Shown: positions 37,611 through 49,114, counted from the first letter of the stretch. The stretch is DNA of 64,000 nt from Acanthococcus lagerstroemiae (GCA_031841125.1 CM063113.1:34059312-34123311); one strand, 5' to 3'. Notes: generated by a model from the sequence alone, not told the origin. Made by a program: numbers and translations.

Positions 37611-37946
37611 CAGGAACGTACCGAAGAGCTTTTCCTGGAGGGGGAAGGGGGTGTGAAAGTCCCAAACTGATTCGACTCAAAATTCCCAGCTATCAAAGCA
37701 AAGAAGGAAAAAACGTTTGACTTTTTGAATTTTTCCAACTTTCTAACGCAAAATTCCCAAATATCAAAGTATCAAAGCAAAAGAAGGGGGAAAAAAAACA
37801 TAAAATTTTTTCTTGACTTATTGGATTTTCCTAACTTTACCGAAATTTCCCAACTCCGCCTGACTGAAACGGTAAATTTTTCCAACTGCTCAGTTAAAAA
37901 TTCCTACAGGGGGGTAGCTCCCCCTCCGCCTATCGATACGTCCCTG
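37611..37946. mobile_element. hAT-type miniature element, CAGGGACGTACCGA family, copy 1
   Basis: Ends caggaacgtaccgaagag and (reverse complement) cagggacgtatcgata. The interior contains G-rich ggagggggaagggggtgtg, then caaaattcccagctatcaaa words. Flanking octamers attaattg and gttaattg differ at one position. It ends 268 bp before the first exon I can see of the riboflavin transporter gene. Confidence 0.85.
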
Positions 37947-38269
37947 GTTAATTGGGTCTTCATCATTTACTAGCACGGACGCAAGATTTTTTTAGCACAT
38001 GGCAAGGGTCAATGTTGCCATGGAATATTATCAATGAAAAACTGGAAAAAAAAAGAAGCAACTAACCACCAATACCGCTAGAATTAACTACTGTAATTTA
38101 ACTGCAATTTGAGTTTGGGATTATCTATGTGACACCTACATACACATGTCTAGGTAGGTACTCGAGCCTACGTTTACTACCTACCTAATGTTGTCTACTT
38201 CTTGTCTTTTCTAGAACGGAAGAACTTAATCCAATTTTGCGGCAAGCGCGAGCTGGTCAACTCGCCAAC

Positions 38270-40137
38270 ATGTCTGGTAATTCTGACAGTGAAGAACCAC
38301 GTACGGCGCAAAAGTACATAATTTCATTTATGTGCATATTATTCGGCATCGGTACTTGGCTACCCAGCAATGCGGTATACACCCAAATGCCTATTTTTAC
38401 TCAGTACCTTCCAGAAGGCTGGTCTCTACCATCGCATTTATCTCTTCTCACGCAGATTGCAAACGTCGCTCCTTTTCTGTACTATTGTTTTCAAAAACGA
38501 CTAGCCCCTTACCAATCGTCGTTTATATGTTTTTTTCTCATTCTCGGCGCTATATCGTGTTTGGCCCTGGCATTCACTTACGATATCACGGCTTTGCTTT
38601 TCGGACAAATGCACAGCGTTTGTTTCTACATTTTCGCATTCGGCGGCGCTTTGGTTGGTTGTATTAGCGCGGTTTTATTCCTACCACATATGAACAAGTT
38701 ACCAGAGATTTATCTTGTGCCATTTTTCATTGGCGAAGGACTGAGCGGCCTTCTTCCTAGCGCGATGAGCGTCATCCAAGGTGTTGGCAACGAAGTGTGT
38801 CATAAGGGGAAGCTTGTGTACGAGGAACCATTATTCGCTTCCTCTTTATTTCTGGTTATGATTGGATGTATCATGTTACTGTCGACTGCAGCATTTATCG
38901 TACTGAACTATTATTTTGGTTCGGTGATGAAAGCTGAAGAGCTAGCCGAGTCTAAAAATAAAAAAAGAGAGAGCTCAGACCAGCTGGATATGCCAGTGTG
39001 GTTAATCACTGGCCTTTTAGTGTTAATGGCTGTGATAAGTTCTTTCGCCAATGGGATTCTGCCGAGTGTGCAGTCATATTCTTGTTTACCTTATGGAACC
39101 TCGGCTTACCATTGGTCAGTTTTAATAAATCAAATTACCAGTCCTGTGATAATGTACCTTGCAATTTTCTTGCCGGTGGCGTCATTACCGTTGCTATGGA
39201 TCTGTTCAGCAATCCAAGGCTTATGTTGGATGTACGAACTGTTGACCGCATTTATGAGTCCAAAGCCACCAATGGTTGGCACCGATGAAGGAGCAGTTAC
39301 GATAGTAAGTGCAGATTGAGTCAGATTTATGTTTTCCGTTAGTGTTTGATTTAAATTAACTTGACTATAAGTGAGGACGAGGAAAACAGGTCGACAGAAG
39401 TGAACTTAGTTTGTACCTACGTACTTAAAGGTTGCTAAGCTCTGTCAACGCAGCTATACACTCCTTTTTCACTTCTTCTAAGTTATATTTTTGATCAGTG
39501 GTTACTATCCGCTGCCGAAATTTCATCAACTTTGTTTAGGAGCTATTTTTGGTTTCCCCTCTATCCTGACGCAGGCCCAATCGGAGTAATTCCGGGATAG
39601 GGGATGCGGTGTCCCGAAGCCAATTTGGCGGGCGTGCACCGCCATACACCCCACTATCATCATCGATTTGCGGCGTTTGACTGGCCAAATCTTGTCTTCC
39701 GCTTCCCTTGATAATTCAGCCATCAAGTTATATGAGGTCCCCTCACAAATACTTTTTGACAATAAATGCATATGAATTTTTAAACTCGCTAGACCTTATT
39801 TGGTGAGTCACTAGGCGCGGTTCATTGGCGATCACTTACCAGCCGACGAGGCCAGTTCGACGCTGTATTACTTTTTTGAATTCTTAGCGGGGTGCCGTTG
39901 TTTATTCTTATTAATAAAGTGTTTCATTCGCAGGTAATAGTTTGGATGGTGGGCTCGTGTATGACGTCCTACGCAAAACTTTCAATAGCGTCAATTTTTC
40001 GTCGAAGATACCAACATGGTCTCATCAGTTATGGTTTAATTACCCAGATTGGTGCGGCAGTTGGCGCTGTACTGTCGTTTGTGATGATCAATTACTTTAA
40101 TGTTCTACATTCGTTGCCCAAGAAACCGTGTAGTTAA
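38270..40137 (+). CDS. Riboflavin transporter (SLC52A / RFVT family)
   Basis: Imports vitamin B2 across the plasma membrane. Two coding exons, 38270-39304 and 39934-40137, joined in phase at donor gtaagt (39305) and acceptor ttcattcgcag (39933), give 412 aa. A probable 5' UTR acceptor (ttgtcttttctag) ends at 38214. The start is the first ATG (MSGNSDSEEPRTAQKY). The protein is almost wholly hydrophobic, with about 11 membrane spans, and shows family blocks: ISFMCILFGIGTWLPSNAVY at the N-terminus, FIGEGLSGLLPSAMSVIQG in the middle, a charged loop (KAEELAESKNKKRESS), then NGILPSVQSYSCLPYGTSAY. The second exon, starting VIVWMVGSCMTSYAKLSIAS, ends in the family-type ITQIGAAVGAVLSFVMINYF. It is a little shorter than human RFVTs (about 445-470 aa). 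The 0.6 kb intron holds a GCGATGCACGC repeat. A broken paralogue follows downstream. Confidence 0.93.
39560..39665 (-). repeat. Interspersed GCGATGCACGC repeat, copy 2
   Basis: On the minus strand it reads atagtggggtgtatggcgg, then tgcacgcccgccaaattgg, then gggacaccgcatcccctat and a ccggaattactccg block. The blocks match the copies at 6.2 and 58.6 kb. It lies inside the single coding-region intron of the riboflavin transporter gene. Confidence 0.7.
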
Positions 40138-41176
40138 TTTTTGACAGCACTGCGATTGTATAGTATTTACTTAGTACTAGTGTAAGGTTCTTGACTACCT
40201 TAGTACCGTGTTTTAGATGGGCAGTATTGGTCGTATTACATTATTTTTATACGCGAGATCTAACGAGTCTGAAATTGAAATTATGTAGATGTGTACCATG
40301 TACCTATATCTTTCATGAAACAAATGTGTTATAATTTATCCGTCATCATATTTATTATGCAATCTCGTGATGATACACTCTAACCGATATGACATGCAGC
40401 AGATAATTCATAATTGCAATCGGGACCAGGCATCGAAAGAGTCGTCCCTTGACGGCCAAAAACGAAATTTTTCGAAAGAATGATCATGTAGACCATTCAA
40501 TAGCGATGATAATGGAAAAAGGTAAACCAAAACTATTTTTTTTTTCTTCTATATTTTTTCGATTTTTCTACAATTATTAATAATGTGAAGATATTCGGAA
40601 ATGTAGTAATGTTTATTTAACGTTACAAAAATTTTTATCTTTGTCATTTTCATAAAAACATTATGATTACTTTACCTCTGCAGATCGGAGAAAATATAAT
40701 TTTAAGAGCTGTACCAAAAGTTTTTGAAACCTCCACCAACAATATGTTAAATATTTTTTAAATGCCAAAAATCATGAAAATTGCTAGATTTACACATCAT
40801 TTTGATTTCCATGATCATTCTTTCAAATTCTTATCACCTAGAGCGATATACTGGCGCGCCATACGTTCGCCCGGTCCGAATACGCTATGCAGTGGTAAAA
40901 TTTTTATACACGAATTTGAGCTTCATAAATTATTTGCTATATGGTACCTAAGTATACGTAGTTATAAGTACAAAACCTAGAATACCAGTTGTTGAAAAGA
41001 AAGGGTGATGAAATTTTTGCACGGGGAATTTCAGCAAGCGGAGGGAGTAACAATTAATGTCCCCTTTCTCTAGGAGGAAAAGGACAAGCTATAAGTGGCA
41101 ATGCCTCCAATTTGCACGCCCTTTTGATAATGACAAACCTCCACAGCTAGTATCCTGATTCAGTGATTTGGGTCAA
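40138..41176. other. 3' flank of the riboflavin transporter gene
   Basis: Contains the 3' UTR of the upstream gene. I see no clean AATAAA close to the stop, so the cleavage site is unknown. No gene is recognisable in the rest, which is AT-rich. Confidence 0.4.
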
Positions 41177-41353
41177 CAGGGACGTACCGAAAAGTTTTTC
41201 CTATGGGGAGGGGGGGTAAAGATTGTGAAAGTCCCAACTGATTCAACTCAAAATTCCCAAGTATCAAAGCAAAAGAAGAAAAACGTAAATTTTCCCAATT
41301 GCTGAATGAAAAATTCCTAGGGGAGGTTCCTTCCTCTTATCGGTACGTCGCTG
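41177..41353. mobile_element. hAT-type miniature element, CAGGGACGTACCGA family, copy 2
   Basis: Ends cagggacgtaccgaaaag and (reverse complement) cagcgacgtaccgata. It shares gtcccaactgattcaactca and caaaattcccaagtatcaaa with the other copies but lacks part of the interior, being only 177 bp. Flanks tgggtcaa and agagccaa agree at five of eight positions. Confidence 0.8.
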
Positions 41354-42387
41354 AGAGCCAATCAATAATGTAAAACGTTGTAATGAAAAAAAGTCATTTA
41401 GGATGCTAAAAAACAAAGAAAAACACAAATTTTAAACTTTGGTTTTTAAGGGAACGAAAGAAAAGGAAGGGTAGTACATCATCCGTATGGCCATATGAAA
41501 CTGACGAACTGAAGAGGCTCTAAGATAGGCCATTCTCTGTTGTTCACTGTAAGAATAATTTTAACTGTTACACGGAGTACATGTTACACAATTCGGCAAT
41601 AATAGGGAAGTTGGCAGTGAAGCCTCTGAGGCATCGTTGCCTGAACATAATTTTTGAAGACAGACCTAACATCCACCATCCGCCCTTGACTTTTACCTCA
41701 AAAATCCTGCATGAATGTTAAACCTTCGTGGTATAAGCGTAAATAGCCGACCTAAAGTGGGGGGGGGGCTGACGAATATCGAAATAATGCTGGAAATTCT
41801 TCTTTTGCTCATATAATTTCGTGCGAGGAGGGGGGGGGATTTACGATGATTGGGAGGCAAGCTTCCAAACCCCTCTCCCCTATTCCTCGTGGTAATTTGA
41901 AAAAATAACACATTTTAGGGGAACACAAAAAATTTTCAATAGAAACATTCTAAATCTGATGTACTCTAAGAAAACAAATATGGTTACGTAACCACAAGAT
42001 CGAAACTGAAAGCCGCTCACTTAGTTCGGATTCCCTTTAGTTTCACTCATTTCGCTTACCGACGTCGTAACTCTGTGCTCTCAATTGCCGTGGCTCGTCT
42101 AGTTTCTCCCTGAACGTGGGGCTTTATCCTCAACGCGTTCGTTTAATACGCAAAATAGAAAATATTGCCCCATTACTATTTTCATTTTTGAAAACAAAAA
42201 TCTCGCCAAACGAATTAACGTGTCATATTTGATATAACTTCCCCTAATCATAGGGACAAATTCAATGGTATGGTCTGTCAATGACTCATAGACGTGTAGC
42301 GAGAGCACAGGAGGAAAGAGAGGTACGAAATTAACACTCCCACTGGCGTGCGGTGACTTTTTCTAGGAGGTAAGAGATAAGCGTAGA

Positions 42388-42634
42388 CGGGGATGTACCG
42401 AAGAGTTTTTCCTAGGGGGGGGGGGGGCAAAAATTGTGAATGTCCCAACTGACTCAACTCAAACTTCCCAAGTATGAAAGCAAAAAAACCTTTTAACTTG
42501 CTCGATTTTCCCAACTTCTCAACTCAATTCCCAAGTATTACTCCGCCTGACTGAAATGGAAAATTTTCTCAACTGCTGAGTGAATAATTCCTACAGGGGG
42601 TAAGTTGCTCCCCTCCCCCATTCGTACGTCCCTG
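42388..42634. mobile_element. hAT-type miniature element, CAGGGACGTACCGA family, copy 3
   Basis: Ends cggggatgtaccgaagag and (reverse complement) cagggacgtacgaatg. It is flanked by the identical octamer agcgtaga (42380-42387 and 42635-42642), a perfect 8-bp target duplication. The interior has a 14-bp G run and aattcccaagtatta words. This copy fixes the element boundaries for the family. Confidence 0.9.
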
Positions 42635-42642
42635 AGCGTAGA

Positions 42643-43422
42643 GGTGAAGTAAATATCAGAATAAAAGTATGAAACATGTTACTACAAAAGAGAGCATTGA
42701 TCAAATTATTCAAGTTGTATCCCTGTGTAGGGTCATTCCATGTGCATTTATCCTGTTCTGTGACGAATATAAGAGACATATGGCCAACAAAACAGTTTTC
42801 CAGCGTCTTTTCACAATGGGTGAACCACAAAATGTTTTCAAGTATTGCGATACGTGAAAATGCCTAGTAAAAAACAAACCACCTTTCTTAGGCCCAATTT
42901 TTAAAAATGGTAATTCTGGTTTAGGCTTACCACCATCAATAATTTCTTAATATTCATTAAGAGTAAGTCATGAAAACGGGTCTTTAATAAGATCTCAATT
43001 ACGCACTTTACGGGCAAAAAAAGGAAAAAACACTCTAAGCATTCAAACATATATAACGCGTTGACTTGTGGAAGAACATATAATTACGTTTCACTGTCAA
43101 CTTTGATGTTCCTGTGTAGCTAAACAGCCAAGCCAGACTCAAAGCGCTTCCAGAACGCAACCAAACGCACAGGTTTCGCTGGCGTTGAACATGCTAGTGT
43201 TTTTGTGTTGGTAATTAACTCGGGAGGGGGGGGGGGGTAGAGTGTAAGTCGTGCAATGTTAGGTGCATCATGGAAAGGAAGCGTTATAGATCCGACGCAT
43301 ACCTCGCTGGCCTATAGGAATATATACATGTACGAGGATTGCGCCGAACACCAAACAGTACACGCTTCTACTTCAACTTATCTCCCGTGAATTTATCATA
43401 GCTTAAGCGTAAGCGTTTTAAG
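42643..43422. other. Intergenic, no gene seen
   Basis: Short frames overlap at 42669-42870 on the plus strand without recognisable motifs. The words gtagggtcattccatgtgc (42728) resemble ends of common miniature elements. A G run lies near 43228. Confidence 0.35.
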
Positions 43423-43660
43423 CAGTGGCGGGATCTATGGGGGGGGGTGGACACCCCCTTTGGACCGAAGAAGAAAAAAAACATTGCGAACGCACATTAT
43501 CTAAAAATGTACGTTTATTTTGAAACGATTTGATCACATTATGAAACTTGTCTTCAGGAACTATTTAAAATGACATCCATCTCAGTTTTTTAGGGGGCAA
43601 AGGTGAAAAAAGTTTTATTTTCAAAACACCCTCCTTGGAAAATTTCTAGAGCCGCCACTG
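43423..43660. mobile_element. Miniature inverted-repeat element, CAGTGGCGG ends
   Basis: A 238-bp element with ends cagtggcgggatctatgg and (reverse complement) cagtggcggctctagaaa. A G run follows the left end and a cccccttt stretch follows that. No clear target duplication (gttttaag against gtccgtaa). Confidence 0.7.
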
Positions 43661-43864
43661 GTCCGTAAACATCAATACAGTCTCTGTTTTGCCAAATGTT
43701 TCATTATATCTTTTATTTGTTACAAGTTGAAGTTGATATTGCATGTACAAATATGAAAACTTATTTTTTGGGGAATTTTCAGGGTAAGCGGCGGTTACCT
43801 TGCTGGTTTGGAATAAACGCCACTGTAAACACTGACCTCTCTTTTCCTCTGTGCTACTCTCGCT

Positions 43865-44480
43865 GTGTATGAGTTATTAACACCCTTAGTTGAAACAGAC
43901 TTTTTAGTGTCAGCATACGCATACGACGTAACCATGAAAATATTCGCAAAGCGACATAGCAGCTATTTACTCCTCGTGTCATTGGTTTATGCTGCCATCG
44001 GCTGCATAAACTCGATGCTATCTTGTCCGTCTAGGGGTAGTCTGCCCAAGCAATATTTGGCATCATACTTTACCGGGGAAGGCTTCAATAACTAAACTCT
44101 CAGTGGTATTAGCTATAATACAAGGTTTAACAATGAGGCGCATTCGTACCACAATGGAACCTGCTGAGGTTCTGAGGTCGTTGCATCCTGCAACAGTGAA
44201 TCCATATTCGGAACAAATATGTTTTTTCTCATTTCCAGCGTACTCATACTTATGAGTGCGGCCTTTTTCTGGAATCTGAACAAGAATGAAAACAAAAATA
44301 AGAGACATCTTTATCGAAAATTTGAACTACCAATGAGCAAGACAGTCTTCGTCCTATTGATGGCCCCAATACGAGCAGCAATCAGTGGCTTTGATAACAG
44401 CATTCAGGTATTCACTGGCTTGCTATATGGCGGCAAATAATCACTGATCAGTGAATCTTTATCAAATGATTACCTCAATA
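43865..44480 (+). pseudogene. Broken copy of the riboflavin transporter
   Basis: Pieces align in order with the intact transporter 3.7 kb upstream on the same strand. SAYAYDVTMKIFAKRHSSYL (43907-43966) and the following GCINSML...YFTGEGFNN match residues around AFTYDITALLFGQMHS to FFIGEGLSG. Then, after a frame change at about 44095, LSVVLAIIQGL matches LLPSAMSVIQG. From 44219, SSVLILMSAAFFWNLN and ISGFDNSIQVFTGLLYGG match the next blocks. At 44445 a TGA stands where the intact gene has the Trp of YHWSVL. So there is at least one stop and two frameshifts, and neither the N-terminus nor the last exon can be found. It is best explained as a tandem duplicate that has died. Divergence from the intact copy is high, so it is old. 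Confidence 0.8.
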
Positions 44481-45049
44481 TGAAATTAACAAAGACACTA
44501 TAGTATCTGCACCAAAACTAGCGACGATAAACGTTCTTCTTTTTGCTTCTACTTCGTACCTGATATCAACGGTGACAATGAGCTTGTCTCCACCATTGAC
44601 TCACAACAGCTCTTTAAAAAAAACCACAAAATATCACGTTTAGTAGAATTAGTAGTAAAAATAACTAAGTAAAATTGAAAAATGCATGGTACGCGCTTAT
44701 CGAGAAATCATTTCCACAATGTCATTCCCCTCACGTATAAAATCTAAGTACATGCAGTTGAAGGGAGAACTGGATATTTTTATTACAGTATGACCCAAGA
44801 CAAATTTATCCCTCAGCAAATTTGGAGATCGTGTACGTCGTTCGTTAATCTCGGAAATCACTACCTAACTTTATTTCAGAACCTCTGAAAGAATGAAAGA
44901 GTTGAAGTTCCAACGATTTCCTTTGGAATAAAAATTGTACATTTCAATAATAATTAGGAAAAAAATTTAATTCACAATGAAAATTTTCATTTTTAACCGA
45001 ACGGATTCAACTTTGAGAAATACCGAGAGTTCGGGGTCTTTAATTGCAT
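44481..45049. other. Spacer; likely 3' UTR of the minus-strand gene on its right
   Basis: On the minus strand an AATAAA signal lies at 44875-44870, about 175 nt beyond the stop codon at 45050, and fits as the polyadenylation signal of that gene. Nothing else is recognisable. Confidence 0.5.
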
Positions 45050-45697
45050 TCACGTAATACCAGCGTACACCAAACTTCCAATTATCAACATAATCAGCAT
45101 ACAAAATGTCACGGAATGCCTGCGAACTAAGGATGTAGAACCACTGGTACCACTAGAAGCAGTGCCGGATGAGGCCAACGACGTGCTCTGCCAATATCCA
45201 GGTACGGCTAGGGGTCGATGTTGCTCATCTGGATTTTCATTGACAACTGGTAAAACAAAAGCGTCCGTGTGGGTACTTCTGGAATGTACTGGACACGTGT
45301 CATTTGGAATCCGTAGAACTTGCGCAGGTTTACTCGGATCTTCCAGGAGGTCTTTTCTAGTAGATTCAGTATTGTTGGGCGTTGAAATACGATTAAAGCA
45401 GTTTGCCGATGGCACTCGGTAGTGAAAATCGGCGTCGGGTGAGGACCCAAGTCTTCGATCGTGTCTATCACTTTCTTCAAAGTCGACATTGATAGCGTTG
45501 TAACTGCTAACAAGCTTGCGATTCATACCGTTAAATTTACCGACTGGAAAATTCCACGTTGCATACGGGCTCTGGACTCGTGGGGCTGGTCTACTTATTA
45601 CTCTCTTGTACTTCTCGACCAAGTTTTGAACCGTCGACAACAGCTGGCAGGTGCATTCGACGTTCTCCAAGTATTCGTCATCGCTCTGCGTATTCAT
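45050..45697 (-). CDS. Putative tail-anchored membrane protein, unrecognised family
   Basis: A single uninterrupted frame of 215 codons from ATG (45697) to TGA (45050). I do not recognise the family. Residues 5-35 (DDEYLENVECTCQLLSTVQN, then LVEKYKRVI) are likely helical. The middle (40-180) is polar and probably disordered, ending in a Ser/Gly/Thr run (SSGTASSGTSGSTS). Residues about 194-213 (TFCMLIMLIIGSLVYAG) form one strongly hydrophobic segment two residues from the C-terminus, preceded by VRRHS. This layout (no signal peptide, one C-terminal span, basic residues before it) is that of a tail-anchored protein facing the cytosol. It lies 490 bp downstream of MEA1 on the same strand, with AATAAA 175 nt past the stop. 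Length and lack of stops in AT-rich DNA support a real gene, but I cannot exclude further 5' exons. Confidence 0.7.
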   Translation of the reverse strand: MNTQSDDEYLENVECTCQLLSTVQNLVEKYKRVISRPAPRVQSPYATWNFPVGKFNGMNRKLVSSYNAINVDFEESDRHDRRLGSSPDADFHYRVPSANCFNRISTPNNTESTRKDLLEDPSKPAQVLRIPNDTCPVHSRSTHTDAFVLPVVNENPDEQHRPLAVPGYWQSTSLASSGTASSGTSGSTSLVRRHSVTFCMLIMLIIGSLVYAGIT

Positions 45698-46123
45698 GAT
45701 TCATTTTCATTCGAACTAGCGAGGAAAGATCAAATAACAGAGTGAAAGTGATTGAGGACTACACTTGTCTCGATCGAAATTGCTAGGTAAACAATTTTCA
45801 AACCAGACATGTATGTGCACGTCTAGTCAACAAACCACTGGCAACATGACTCACGAATGAAAAGAGGAGCAACAAATAACATTTATTCTTATTTAGTGAA
45901 GGAATCATCTTTCATAATTAAATAACTGAAACGGGACGTTTCACTCTATGATAATATATTCAGTTCAATTTTCCCTTCATTTGGACAAAACAATGCCGAG
46001 GGTTTTCCACACTCTTAGAGTTTGTAACACACCGCCAGTTGTGAAAAATGCTTACTAACTTAAGACAGAAGTCTTAGTTTTCAAGTAGGAAATCATCCTG
46101 CTGCTGGTAACAGCCGTCTTTGG

Positions 46124-46129
46124 TTTATT
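46124..46129 (-). terminator. Polyadenylation signal of MEA1
   Basis: AATAAA on the minus strand (tttatt on the plus strand) lies about 55 nt after the MEA1 stop codon, a usual distance for a short 3' UTR. Confidence 0.55.
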
Positions 46130-46184
46130 GGATCTCCTGTAATGCATTACTATACTTTGGAGCCGAAGTGAGGAAACTTCAAGT

Positions 46185-47344
46185 TCAGAGCGAATCTTTA
46201 TTTTCGGAAGCCGGGTCAACTGAGTCCTTTTCCTGCAGTAATCGAATACGGTCTTGTAAGAACGAACACCAATCGGAATCGGGAATTGCAGTCGCCCATG
46301 GTGGCGTTGCACTTGCCGGCAATGTGATATGGGTCATTGCTTCTCGCACTCGATCGAAGTCTACAATTATGTCCCGACGAGAATTGTCAGCCTGAAATGT
46401 GAACATTATTGTTCAACCGGGGAGAGAAGAACCTCAGAGACTCAAATGACGTAATGCTGTCTTCATAGATCATATAACCACGATAGAAACTAATTTATTT
46501 ATTACATAACTATTACAAACGCTAGAGATTTGTCAAGGTGTTTTTTTCGTTTCTCTCATTTTTAAAAGAAGGGATAATCTACCAAATACAGACAGGAGAA
46601 AATATCCCATTAATGTTTACATTATTCGGCATCTAAATCCAAATGAAAGTAATCTATCACAGGATTAACTTCGATACAAACATATTCATTCAACTGTCAT
46701 CGTTACAGATCATTAGGTATGTGTAATTTTACCTTAATGGACAGGGTCACCTCTAAGACGCCAAGAGGGGTTGCAAAGGAAAACGGGAAAATTTGCTGAA
46801 TTCTCGACAAATATCAGCAAAGAAACCGGTTCTTTGTCTTCTAGGTGGAAGGGGAGAAGTTAAACCTTCTTCAAACTACAACGCTGTCAACAATGGGCTT
46901 CGCCCTTCAAAGCATACGAACTGTACTTACAGATCCAGAATCTTCCGACACTTCATTAGTTGATGAATCTACAACGTTTTCCTCACGTTCGGATTCAAAG
47001 TTGATTGAAAACTGGTCCGAATCCACGACCTCCTATATATACAGTCAATATACATAGATTAATCACAAGTATATTATGACAAACCTTAAAGGAAAAGTCT
47101 GTTTCAACTTATCGATTGAAGTACATTAGCTAAAATGTAAATATACCTCTTCGTCCATTGTTTCATAATCTTGCTGATTCTCGGAGTCACTCAGTAGCCT
47201 GTATCCATCATTCTCGATCCTGATATCGTCGGTTTGGATGGGTTGCTGGTCCTCGTCCGAGTCGGCGAGGAATACAGTTGGTATGGAAATATCGGTCGGT
47301 GAATGGTGCCCAACGGGCGGCTCCGGAAGCCATGAACAGCCCAT
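46185..47344 (-). CDS. Male-enhanced antigen 1 (MEA1) homologue
   Basis: Three coding exons on the minus strand: 47344-47147, 47032-46931 and 46391-46185, all GT/AG with codon-boundary junctions, giving 168 aa. An acceptor (cgttgtag) sits 2 nt before the ATG, so a non-coding first exon must lie upstream. The protein is acidic. Residues 47-66 (GYRLLSDSENQQDYETMDEE) match the family's 'GYxxLNQxxE' block, exon 2 is an acidic Ser/Glu linker, and exon 3 holds the conserved C-terminal block: DFDRVREAMTHITLPASATP, then PWATAIPDSDWCSFLQDRI. In human MEA1 this region reads VKRTMAGVSLPAP.VPAWA..ISDAQW. Human MEA1 is about 185 aa. The molecular function is not established. It is transcribed away from GOSR1, with about 1 kb between their starts. 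Confidence 0.87.
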
Positions 47345-47346
47345 CA

Positions 47347-48393
47347 CTACAACGATTAAAAAGAACATAATGCAGTTATCGGCGAAATAAAGGTATCGTG
47401 AAAAAATGCAGGAGTTAGAAAAATATGTGCACATCAACGCATGTACGAACACAACCTTTCCAAGTAGAAGTAAAGGAAAGTACTGGGAGCCTACTCATTG
47501 TCTGAATGACATTTTAGTTACTGGGTGAATTCCTGCTCCGTGAAATTTGAATATAATAAACATCAGTATGCAACAAACTATCGATAAATCTTACATTTTC
47601 GGATCTGGAGGACACGATAACAGAATAAGATCAAGCTGAGAAGAAACAGACAAGCAGGTTGAAGTTAATTTGAATATTAACTATTTTTCTCAGTCGAGTA
47701 CTCGAGCACTGCCAATACTTGTTGTGATTAGTAGAAGTAAAACGTAACAGTAAATGATTTCAAAAGAGACGCTGACTCGTGTAAACTGGTTAAATTCAAT
47801 GATATAACTCGTAAAATCAGAAAATTCTGCACTAAACTCTTCTGTTGTCAGTACTCAGTAGATAATATTTGTTTTCCTCGTTTTCCCGTAAAAGGAGTAT
47901 AAACAACAAGCCACATTAGCGCTCCTACATAGTAAAGTGTATCCAAAACATCCGGACCTAGAAAAAGATCTTAAATATCCCTAGTTTAGAGCCTTTTCTC
48001 TAGACCTCATATCTGACATCTCTATGGTCATGATGAAGAAGAAAAAAACCCATTTATATATTTGGCTTTAGGTCCTTTCTCGGTTTTTGTGTGATTTCTT
48101 CAGATATTTTTCATATTTTCAACTTTTCAATTTTAATGATAAGGTGGTCGTATGAGATAAGAATGTTCATGTCATCACGTGATGAATCAATCAGTAATCA
48201 GGAGAATTATAGTAAATCTAGAAAATCAGAAAAAGTGCTACTTGAAGTACTATCATTCAAAGCGTTCTAAAGTATGTTCCGAATCAATTTATCGTCATTT
48301 ATGGATTAACAACCCTTCAGTTACATATGAACGTTAGTTCCGGCTTTTGCTGCATGTATAATTCACTGAAATCAACATTCAAACCTCACAATT
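47347..48393. promoter_or_regulatory. Shared divergent promoter region of MEA1 and GOSR1
   Basis: MEA1 runs leftward and GOSR1 rightward from this 1.05 kb interval. It must contain the first non-coding exon of MEA1 (probably 47480-47640). No TATA box or other core element can be placed with confidence, and no other gene is visible. Confidence 0.5.
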
Positions 48394-49069
48394 ATGTCAA
48401 GCTGGGAAGGTAAATATTTCAAATTCTGTATGAAATCCTGTTTATTACTCTCTTGTCGTCATTGTAGAGGTCTGTTGCGTAAAAATATGTATTCATGTTT
48501 TCTGGCTGGAAACTTGAAATACCACCAACACCCACCTACGTTACCTTGTTACAGATTTGAGGAAGCAAGCTAGGAAATTGGAGAATGATATCGATCTAAA
48601 ATTAGTTTCTTTCAGTAAATTGGGTACTAATTCGGTGCCGGTGTACAGAAATGAAAAGTAAGTATTTTTTCCGTACACATTTACTTTCAGTATCAAGGAT
48701 GGAGAGTAACTCGTTTACATTTTGTAGCTCGGATACAGAACCGCTGCTCTCGCCCGAGGATATGCTCGGTAATATGAGTCAAGAAATCGAACACCTATTG
48801 TCAAAAGTAAGTTAGCTACCATCTTTATGGTCCAAATGATGTGCACAAAATCAATAATGTTTGGCTGTACAGCTGACTGCTGTGAATGACAAGCTTACCG
48901 AATTCAGTGAGAATAACGAGAGTGTAGGAAGCTCGGCGATACGACACGTGCTCCAAAGACATCATGATATACTGCAAGATTACACGCAAGAGTTTCGGAA
49001 AACGTCGGCGAATTTGAAAGCTCGAAAGGAAAGAGAAGATTTATTGCATAGTGTCCGCAAAGATATAGA
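48394..49069 (+). CDS. Gosr1: Golgi SNAP receptor complex member 1 (GOSR1/GS28), 3' part missing
   Basis: Qb-SNARE for ER-to-Golgi and intra-Golgi vesicle fusion. Four exons are clear: 48394-48409 (MSSWE), 48555-48657, 48728-48806 and 48873-49069, all GT/AG with matching phases. The product begins SSWEDLRKQARKLENDIDLK, the family signature, followed by LVSFSKLGTNSVP, then EPLLSPEDMLGNMSQEIEHL, then KLTEFSENNE and LQRHHDILQDYTQEFRKTSA. This is the regulatory N-terminal three-helix region, about 130 aa. The SNARE helix and C-terminal membrane anchor (another ~100 aa) are absent. A good acceptor (ggtctttgcttgcag, ending 49112) follows the last donor after only 43 nt, but the sequence beyond it dissolves into homopolymer-inflated text. 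I believe the next exon begins there and has been corrupted, not that the gene is truncated in the animal. Confidence 0.93.
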
Positions 49070-49114
49070 GTAAGCTGAAGTGATTGACGGGATATTGGTC
49101 TTTGCTTGCAGTTT

